DNA from: Cyathus striatus
Taxonomy: Eukaryota > Basidiomycota > Agaricomycetes > Agaricales > Nidulariaceae
Length of the DNA stretch: 64,000 nucleotides
Direction of reading: 5' to 3'
Assembly: GCA_025738555.1 (NCBI GenBank)
Contig: JAOVFP010000005.1
Span: 620,001 to 684,000, forward strand
Within the stretch, counting starts at the first letter, position 1. The number at the start of each line of letters is the position of its first letter. The notes under the pieces were generated by a model. That model saw only the letters and a program-made list of their open reading frames with translations. It was not told where the DNA came from and ran no database searches. This document shows positions 57,033 through 64,000 of this stretch, piece after piece. The translations under genes and the position numbers were made by a program.

Positions 57033-60000
57033 ACACTCATGGACATACCAGTCTTAAGGGACAAACAGTTATCATCCTATGCAGACATACTAGATGGTAC
57101 ACCAGACCACCTATCCCCATTCCATGAGGTGAACCACAAAATACACCTCATTGACAACAATAAACAATACAAATACCACATGCTGTGGTGCCCTCATGCA
57201 CTTCGAGAAGAGTTCTATAAGAAGCTCAACAGGTATGAAGATGCGGGATGGTGGGAAGCCCATTCAGTAACCCAAGCTGCCCCCTTCTATGCCTGGCAAA
57301 AAAGGACTGGCGGTTACGAACTGTTATCAATGCCAGGCAGTGCAACAACAATACAATCAAAGACGTCACTCCACTCCCGGATCAAGAGATAATCCAAGAG
57401 GACATCACAAGGGGGAAATACAGGTCTAAAATAGACCTCACAGATGCATATGAACAAGTACGCATATGGCCAGAAGACGTATGGAAAACAGCCTTCTCAA
57501 CAATATGCGGAACACATGTAAGCCACATAATGCAACAAGGGGACTGTAACGCCCTCGCAACATTCCAACGGCTCATGATGGCTATCTTCTGTGATGCAAA
57601 AGGAAGGTTCATGCACATATACATAGACAACATATTCATCTACTTGGACACTATTGAGGAGCATGAACAGCACCTCAAACTAATATTCAACAGACTAAGG
57701 GAGTGCCATCTGTACCTAAAACACTCCAAGTGCGAGCTGTATGCAAGAATAATGGATTGCCTAGGCCACATGATTGATGAAACTGGGATACATCCCGACA
57801 CAGACAAATTAAGCTGTATATGTGAATGGTGTATCCCAAAGATGTACAATGATATACAACAATTCATTGGACTGGTAAACTATGTAGGACAATTCTTGCC
57901 TGACATATCTGCCTACACAAGCCCATTATTGGCCATGAACCAGAATGGGGCACCATTCATATGGCACCCTATACATCAATGATGCTTTGATATAATAAAG
58001 CAAATATGCTGCAAAATGCCCATTCTCCGCCCTATTGATCCCCGGACCTGCGAACCAATATGGCTCATATGCGACACCTCTAAAACTGGCGTCAGTGCCA
58101 TGTATAGACAAGGACCTTCATGGGACAAATGCTGCCCAGCAGGATTCATGTCATGAAAATTCTCACCAGCACAACAAAACTACGCTGTGTACAAACTAGA
58201 GACACTAGCAATACTAGAGGCACTCCTGAAATGAGAGGACAAACTAGTTGGGTATGGCATCCATGTCATAACCGACCACAAGACACTGGAGTTCTTCAAG
58301 ACTCAAGAGAAAATGTCCAACAGACAATGTCATTGGATGGACTACATGTTGAGGTTCAACTTCGACATAACATACATAAAAAGCAAAATATAACAAAATC
58401 ACAGATTGTCTATCCTGATACTATGAGGATGACACACCCTCGGACGCTCACAACCCAATGGACTATGTATGTGCGGACACATGGATTGACCTGGGAGGCG
58501 AGGACCTACCACATGGCTGCTACAATGAAATACACAATAACACAATCGAACTTAGAGCACTACAAGCACTTGAAGTCAGGCACAGTAAATGCCTACAAGA
58601 GAAAAGAGAGCTCAGGGAAGTAGAAGCAGAAGAACTAAACAGATCATACGACCAAAGTATTGTTGAAGAAGGGACACCAACAGTAGCCACACACGGAGAA
58701 AGCACCAATGAAGCTACACTGGTCAAATTCATGTTCAGCAGGGAAAAGCTCCCTAGACCCACTGAAACCGAGAACAACGACTTCAAATGATGAATTATGG
58801 CATCATACCATAATGACAAGCTGTTTAGGCTTATTCTAGCAGAACCAGAAGCTCACCCATGATTCGCCATAAGGGACGGGCTAATCTGGTGCACAAACTT
58901 GAAGAACGATGAGGTAATTTGTATACCCCGAGACTGAGAAATCATCACCACCATCATAGAACAGGCTCATCTTACAGTCAGCCACTTCAACAACCAGCAA
59001 ACAGCAGAGTACACTAGGCAATGGTACTGGTGGCCTCAGATCGCCAGGGATATCTGGGAATTTTGCAGGACATGTGAGCCCTGCCAACAGTCCAAGGCCA
59101 ACAACCAGAAACCAGCAGGGAAATTACATTCCCTACCAATACCCATGAAACCATGGGACTCTATTGGAATGGACTTTGTAGGACCATTCCCAGAAACAAA
59201 AGGATACAACTATCTATGGGTAATAATATGTCACATGACAAGCATGGTCCACTTTGTACCAGTCCACACAATGATGAAAGCATCAGACCTATCATGGATA
59301 TACAAGTGAGAGATAGTCCACCTACACAGGCTACCTAGCAGTATAGTGAGCAACAGGGACTCGAAGTTCACGTCCAAATGGTGGTGTGAACTACACTGAC
59401 TATTAGGAGCAAAGCTCCTAATGTCCACATCATTCCACCCAGAAATGGATGGCCAAACAGAATGGATGAACAGGAGTGCAGGACAGATATTCTGAACAAT
59501 GGCTTGTCCTGACCAAAAAGATTGGCTAGAGAAGATAGACCTAGCCAAGTTTGCGATAAACTCCAGTGTATCCAGTACCACAGGATATGCACCATTTGAA
59601 CTCAATAGAGGGTACATGCCCTCCATGATACAGGAAATTTGTAGCGAAGAAAAGGTACATAAAGGCATCCAGACCTTCGCAGAACAAGCCCTCCTCAACC
59701 TGACTGAAGCTCACGATGCCATCATAGCAAAATGGGTCTTCCAAACCCATCATGCCAATGAGAGACAAAGTGATGAACCGGACATTGCAATAGGATTGTT
59801 GGCCTATTTAGCCACCGAGAACCTGAACCTCCCAAAAGGAAGAGCGAAGAAGCTATGCCCTAAATTCATAGGGCCATACTGAGCCATAGCAGCACAACCA
59901 GATAAGTCAACATACACATTGGAACTGCCCCCGGCACTGAAAGCATGCCGTATATTTCCCACATTCCACACGAGCATACTACGCCTGTACAAGGCATCAA

Positions 60001-60175
60001 ATGACACCTTATTCCCCAACAGATTGAAACTGGAACCCTATGACTTTGGAACCGGAAATGACCAAGAATGGTTTGTAGATGAAATAATCGGCCACCAGTG
60101 GACCAATAAACAGCACCTGGAATACCAGGTATGCTGGAGCTTGGGGGATACAACTTGGGAACCCCACTGAAAATG
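57033..60175 (+). pseudogene. gypsy-1 pol: RT, RNase H, integrase, chromodomain
   Basis: RT: INARQCNNNTIKDVTPLPDQ, KIDLTDAYEQVRIWPED, TFQRLMMAIF and a YIDN box where YxDD is expected, so the second Asp is lost. RNase H: LICDTSKTGVSAMYRQG, ITDHKTLEFF. Integrase: the HHCC region (HLTVSHFNNQQTAEYTRQWY, CEPCQQSK) and the core IGMDFVGPFP, then SNRDSKFTSKWW, HPEMDGQTEW. Chromodomain: EWFVDEIIGHQW, YQVCWSLGDTTWEPH. A homopolymer frameshift lies near 57300. Stops are mostly TGA at positions where Arg (CGA) is usual. Confidence 0.82.
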
Positions 60176-60323
60176 CAAGGACTTGCAAGCCCTTGACTGA
60201 TATCTCGAACTTCATAGAATCAAGAAACACACATCATTACCTCGCAAACAACCCTGATTATAAATATTTACTATCAACCCTACCACCAAACAACAACACC
60301 TACAAACCACAACAACAATTCAA

Positions 60324-60800
60324 GTGCCACACAACATTAACCCACTAACTAGCCATGCTACAACCACCATTGACATGCCAAGCAACAACAGCAACAATGA
60401 CAACACCTCTGATAATGGTCGAACTGACCATCATCACCATCACAACCAATGGACTGGAAACCCCAGGAGGGTTTCAATGGGGGGGGGGTGGGGCAATACA
60501 CAGCCCCAACCACACCACTCGCAATACTTTCATGGTGGACAAGTCCCACCATTCAACAACCAAGGAGCATGAGGACCGTACCAGCCCTCAAACATGTACC
60601 ATGGCAGCAGATACCCACCACCATACCCACCAAACCCAAACCAGTACAGAATGTGGGGACAATATTGGCCCCCACAAAACAATGCACCATCCCTGTTACT
60701 GACAATGGCAATGATAACAGAAATGGAAGTCAATGACACTGTGGCAGGATCCCTGCCCATGAGACGAAACAAGCAAAACAATACAACTGCATCAGTGTGA
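60324..60800 (+). pseudogene. Small N/Q/P-rich ORF downstream of gypsy-1 pol
   Basis: One frame of about 158 codons from ATG 60324, with a single TGA at about 60570, encodes HHHHHNQWTGN, then GGGWGNTQPQPHHSQYFHGG, PPYPPNPNQYRMWGQYWPP and ends SVStop-like at 60798. The stop is again a likely CGA change. It is in the sense direction, between pol and the LTR, where some gypsy elements carry extra genes. It could be a low-complexity RNA-binding or aggregation-prone protein; that is inference. Confidence 0.5.
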
Positions 60801-60880
60801 TACAGTGGTAAAGACAAAGGGAAATGAAGAGCAACAGACCATAAGTGTCAGCCAAATTTCTCATTTATCATAGGCCTTAT

Positions 60881-61543
60881 TGTCACGACCGTGCCCCTAG
60901 CCTGACTTGGCGGCGGAGTACAAGAGAGTGACTGCGGAGAAGCGAGGGGTGAGTGTAAGACAAAAGCGGAGAACGATAACTCAGGGGGTAGGACTTCGGC
61001 TTCAGCTTATGTGCTGCGCCCCTGGGATTTCCGGTCCTGGATTTCGGAGTAAGGGCAAGCCCTTCGGAGAAGACGAGAGACGGAAGACGAGAGGTGTAAC
61101 TTAAGTCAGATGAAAGGGTGAGGACGTAGTTTAATACGAAACTAAAGACTAAGTACAAATCGAGTACTACTTAAATACTGGAGACTTGGAGTAAGTAAAG
61201 GCCGCTGGCCAAGGCCAGCGGAGAAGTACGGTCAGGGTAGGCGTACGTAGAATGAAGACTATAACTAATTAAACATAATAAAACACGTCGGAGAAGTGAG
61301 CGCGTATGGCGGTGTAAAGTAAAACTGATAGTGGCGCACTTAAGAATGATAAGTGACTCACTATGAGATGTATACTACAATACTGAGGGGATAGCTCAGT
61401 AGAACGGAAGAAAGGAAACAAGAGTAATCTATGTACAGTAATCAATAAGTAATATTAAGAGCGTAATCAAAGTCCGGAGTAAACAAAGGGAAAGGCGGAG
61501 TAAGAGCATAGGGGTCTGGAGGTAGACGATACAGGATATGACA
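60881..61543 (-). repeat. gypsy-2 3' LTR (663 bp)
   Basis: On the plus strand it starts TGTCACGACC and ends GGATATGACA, giving TGTCA...TGACA inverted ends. It carries an inverted-repeat stem GGCCGCTGGCC/GGCCAGCGG around 61205. GC content is higher than in gypsy-1, fitting a younger insertion. Confidence 0.8.
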
Positions 61544-61556
61544 GTATTCCCCCCTT
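61544..61556 (-). other. gypsy-2 polypurine tract
   Basis: On the minus strand AAGGGGGGAATAC directly precedes the TGTCATATCC LTR start, the expected place for the plus-strand primer of reverse transcription. This fixes the element's direction. Confidence 0.75.
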
Positions 61557-61638
61557 AAGGCCGAGCCTCGAGGCCTGAGCACGTGATCAAACAATAGGCT
61601 TTTGAAAATTTGATCGGCGTTTTGACATCAGGTCCGGA

Positions 61639-61646
61639 TATATAAA
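61639..61646 (+). promoter_or_regulatory. TATA box of the antisense gene
   Basis: TATATAAA, 75 nt before the ATG at 61721 and outside the LTR. Two CACGTG E-boxes flank it (about 61580 and 61705). The gene therefore seems to have its own promoter inside the retroelement. Confidence 0.6.
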
Positions 61647-61720
61647 GGTCAGCTTGTGGAGGAAGAATCCAAACCATATTTACCCCGCTACACCAACTCG
61701 TTTTCACGTGACCGCTTAAT

Positions 61721-63337
61721 ATGTCTTCCTCTGTACCCTCGAACGAAGACCCTACGCGCGAGGAGAAACTGAGGTTACTCCTCCACAAACGAGCGGAGCT
61801 GGAAGCTCTCGAAAAGGAGTTGAGGGGTGAGAAAGTAGAGAAGCAAGATCAGGGTGAAGCGGAGAAGGATATGATGGAGGTGGACGAAGGAGGAGAGTTA
61901 GGAGCAATAAGGGAAAAGACACGTGAGCAGGCTGCGGTCAAGGCCAGAGTGGCGCAGACCATGGCAAGGCTAACTGGTCACCCAGCGGAGGAAACGACAG
62001 AGGGGGAGGTTAGACTGGCCTCGCACCTGGAGTACGAGACGATGGTAGCAAGGTTGGGAATAATGTCGTTTAGTCCACAGTGGGTGGAAAGGTCCTTACA
62101 TTACCACAGGGAGGCTGATAGTTTGACGATGCCGGTGGACAAGTCGATTCCAGTGGAGAAGGTAGTGGAGCAAGCAGTGGCCGAGGTAGGACCAACGAGG
62201 GTAGGAGTTCCAACTCCTACAGTTGAGTCGGAGGTAACGACTACTCCACAGGTAGGTACCTACATGAGCACGGAGCAGATTGCTGACCGCGAACGCACTG
62301 TTCAGCAGTTGGAGGCCGAGGGCCACACCATGACTCCGGAGGAAGAGGTGGGGAAGAACATCCAGCGGGCGGAGAACGAGGGTGGCTCCAAGAGGAGGCG
62401 CACCGACACGAATCTGGAGGACATGACAGAGGCGACGCCAAAACCTCCGAGGAAGAAAACAACGACCCGGACTTCCCAACGCAAGGGAATAAAGAGCAAG
62501 GCCCTGGTCGACGACGAGGTGGTGGAAGACAACGCTAGCAGCAAGGCTAGCCAGTCTGGAAGCAAAAGTCGTACTGGCACAGAGAGCCAGGCTGGCAACA
62601 AGTCCGACACCGAGATGGAAGAAGTGAAGACCTCGGCAGAGAAGAAGGGTAAAGGTGTGGAGAAGACCAAGACGGCTGCGGAGAAGAAAGAGAAAGAGGT
62701 CTACGTTTTGTCTAAAGTCCCTTGTAATATGTGCAGCAAGTTCAGTAGGGAGTGTTTGCTGGACCTCGAGTAAGTTGTTCGTTTCTTTTTCGGAGTTGTT
62801 CTGACTTGCTCCTAGGGGAAAAAAAATGAACCACAAGGCATGCGAGGCATGTCGGACGAAGAAGGGGAGATGCGACAGCGAAGGAATAATGTGGGGGACT
62901 GTAGTCCCGGGGAACGCAGAGGAGCGGAGAAAGGGTCTGGAGAAGATGCAGACCGGTGGTGTGGGGCAGGAGAAGCTGGTGGAGGAGTTGCAGACGCAAC
63001 TGGCGGTGGCAAGGTCGGAGTTAGAGGTCGCGGAGAAACGGGCGGATGAATTGTGGACCAAGGGGAAGATGTTCGACGCCGAGTGCAAGATCCTGAGGGA
63101 TCAGCTTTATCTGGCGGAGAATGAGTGCGACAAGTTGGCGATGCAGCTCAACTCCGGGAGCCCTCATCGGCCATGCTCATGGAGGCATTGGGGAGGAACG
63201 TCAACATGCACACGGAGTTGATGGGAACGTTGAATAGGTTGATGACAACCACACAGGTGGCAGAAGAGGGTACTCCAGCGGAGACTAATGAGTCTGGGAG
63301 TAATGAAGAGGAAGAAGAGGAGGAAGACGAAGAGTAG
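61721..63337 (+). CDS. Coiled-coil, Zn2Cys6-like protein encoded antisense inside gypsy-2
   Basis: Exon 1 is 61721-62769; a 46-nt intron (62770-62815, GTAAGT to CCTAG) joins in phase to exon 2. Residues 10-45 are a charged coiled coil (LRLLLHKRAELEALEKELRG), followed by a central region with long Glu/Lys-rich stretches. The intron falls between two cysteine triads, CNMCSKFSREC and CEACRTKKGRC, giving C-X2-C-X6-C-X14-C-X2-C-X6-C, the spacing of fungal Zn2Cys6 DNA-binding domains. A second coiled coil follows (VEELQTQLAVARSELEVAEK). Near 63150-63165 the frame must shift by one to reach EALGRNVNMHTELMGTLNRL and the acidic end (stop 63335-63337); without it a stop occurs at 63219-63221. The gene lies between pol and 3' LTR on the other strand. 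Role unknown. Confidence 0.7.
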
Positions 63338-63666
63338 TGTACAGTAGTAGACAGGGGAAAAATTGTATATACTTATTTTTTGTAGACTTTAATGATTTTT
63401 TGGCACGAGGAGAACGAAAAGTAAGAGTAAACAGTAAGACGGAGTAAAGAGAAACACCTTAGGAGAAAACCAATACAACTCCGTACTTCCACTCTCAGCC
63501 CACCTTGTTAAGTATGCAAAGTGACGAATCAGCTATGCTTATTAAACGTAGTGGTCATCATGCAAGCGGCGTCCGGAGAAGCATCAATCTTCAACCTTTG
63601 GTCAGAAGACGGATATGGATATACAATAACTATAGCAGAGAAACGAAAAATGTAAGTGGAGAAAGT
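63338..63666. other. Gap between the 3' ends of the antisense gene and gypsy-2 pol
   Basis: AT-rich, with no ORF of note; probably contains the 3' ends of both convergent transcripts. Confidence 0.4.
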
Positions 63667-64000
63667 CTATGTAACAGGAGTAGAAGGATTGGGCTTATCG
63701 GGATAACGAGCATGAAATTCCTCTATGAGCTCTGTAGCATGTTCTACTTCAGTGGCAGCCAACCAAGTGAGTTCTTCGTCGGTTCCTTCATAACCAGTCC
63801 ATTGGACTAAGTAGCGAAGAGGGCATTTCTTGAACCGGCGATCTAGCTTGGAGTCGCAGATCTCACTGATCTCGAACTCGATATCTCCGTCGATTTCCAC
63901 AGGGGGAGGCGGAGGTATCTCTCGACCAGGGATGGTGTTTTCAACTGCGGGCTCGAGCATAGAAACATGGAATATGGGGTGTACTGCTCGGAAATTGGAA
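63667..64000 (-). CDS. gypsy-2 pol C-terminus with chromodomain (partial)
   Basis: The minus frame is open from the window end to a stop at 63667. NFRAVHPIFHVSMLEPAVEN is the typical end of the integrase region, followed by FEISEICDSKLDRR, LRYLVQWTGYEGTDEELTWL and ATELIEEFHARYPD, a chromodomain that binds histone marks and steers integration. No stops are seen in the visible part, in contrast to gypsy-1. Confidence 0.85.
   Translation of the reverse strand, partial: SNFRAVHPIFHVSMLEPAVENTIPGREIPPPPPVEIDGDIEFEISEICDSKLDRRFKKCPLRYLVQWTGYEGTDEELTWLAATEVEHATELIEEFHARYPDKPNPSTPVT

Larger units (their letters stand above)
50536..60880 (+). mobile_element. Ty3/gypsy chromovirus gypsy-1, decayed and with nested insertion
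   Basis: In order: gag (50536-52571), CCHC and protease (52635-54375), RT, RNase H and integrase (57033-59880), chromodomain (to about 60170), a small ORF (60324-60800), and perhaps the first 35 bp of a 3' LTR (TGTCAGCC at 60846) before gypsy-2 interrupts. Element 54376-57030 splits pol. A 5' LTR was not identified with confidence; TGTCA at 50162 is only a weak candidate. Numerous in-frame stops, mostly TGA, and at least two frameshifts make it non-functional. Confidence 0.85.
60881..64000 (-). mobile_element. Ty3/gypsy chromovirus gypsy-2 (3' part; rest beyond window)
   Basis: The minus-strand element ends here: pol C-terminus (63667-64000), then an oppositely directed gene (61721-63337), polypurine tract and 3' LTR (60881-61543). 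It sits directly behind the sequence ending CCTTAT at 60880; the 5-bp target duplication may be CTTAT (60876-60880), but the other end is not visible. Confidence 0.82.

Noticed and set aside
61383..61405. tRNA-like D-arm (GATAGCTCAGTAGA) inside the gypsy-2 LTR
   Set aside because: No matching T arm or acceptor stem follows.
62096..63088. 330-codon minus frame in the sense direction of gypsy-2
   Set aside because: It is the shadow of the Glu/Lys-rich antisense gene (Ser/Leu/Phe-rich mirror), runs through that gene's intron and shows no domain.

Overview
The window looks like nuclear DNA from a filamentous basidiomycete, most likely an agaricomycete. The main reasons are many short GT-AG introns (about 43-105 nt) with CTNAN-like branch points; protein families I know mainly from mushrooms (a RecQ-like multicopy helicase, DUF6589, DUF6533 seven-helix proteins, an FlbA/Sst2-type RGS protein); and Ty3/gypsy chromoviruses with chromodomains. 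It is gene-poor and dominated by repeats. There is no sign of bacterial operons, CRISPR or rRNA.

Layout. 1-4.5 kb: the 3' half of a RecQ-type helicase gene (+), tail to tail with a DUF6589 gene (-) that has one in-frame stop; their stop codons overlap. 4.5-13.3 kb: no confident protein gene, but a tRNA-Asp with an intron, tRNA-like SINE units, a 19 x 22-bp minisatellite, GC-rich hairpins and degenerate copies of an unrecognised multicopy family. 13.3-15.9 kb: an FlbA/Sst2-like RGS gene whose RGS exon is tandemly duplicated and which has an in-frame TAA. 16-21.2 kb: more copies of the multicopy family, then a SINE cluster with a TA-flanked MITE inside one unit. 22.8-30 kb: one intact DUF6533 seven-helix gene whose 11 exons can be resolved, a second copy with an unresolved 3' half, and a fragment of a third. 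31.7-33.1 kb and 40.6-43.9 kb: two non-autonomous elements with TIRs of 200 bp or more. 39.2-40.3 kb: an intact seven-helix membrane protein gene (-). 44-50 kb: more family copies, a 1.6-kb TIR element, a perfect 29-bp palindrome and two weak gene candidates.

50.5-64 kb is a nest of retroelements. A dead Ty3/gypsy element (gag, CCHC, protease, RT, RNase H, integrase, chromodomain, plus a small N/Q/P-rich ORF after pol) carries a 2.66-kb TA-flanked giant hairpin inserted into a codon of pol. Just downstream a second Ty3/gypsy element (minus strand, partly off the window) has inserted. Between its 3' LTR and its pol it carries an oppositely oriented spliced gene with its own TATA box, encoding a coiled-coil and Zn2Cys6-like protein.

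The host genes suggest signalling at the cell surface (seven-helix proteins, RGS). The rest records repeated transposition and decay, including CGA-to-TGA type stops in the older gypsy copy. Exon boundaries were worked out by eye from splice sites and family alignments recalled in general terms. No database was searched.
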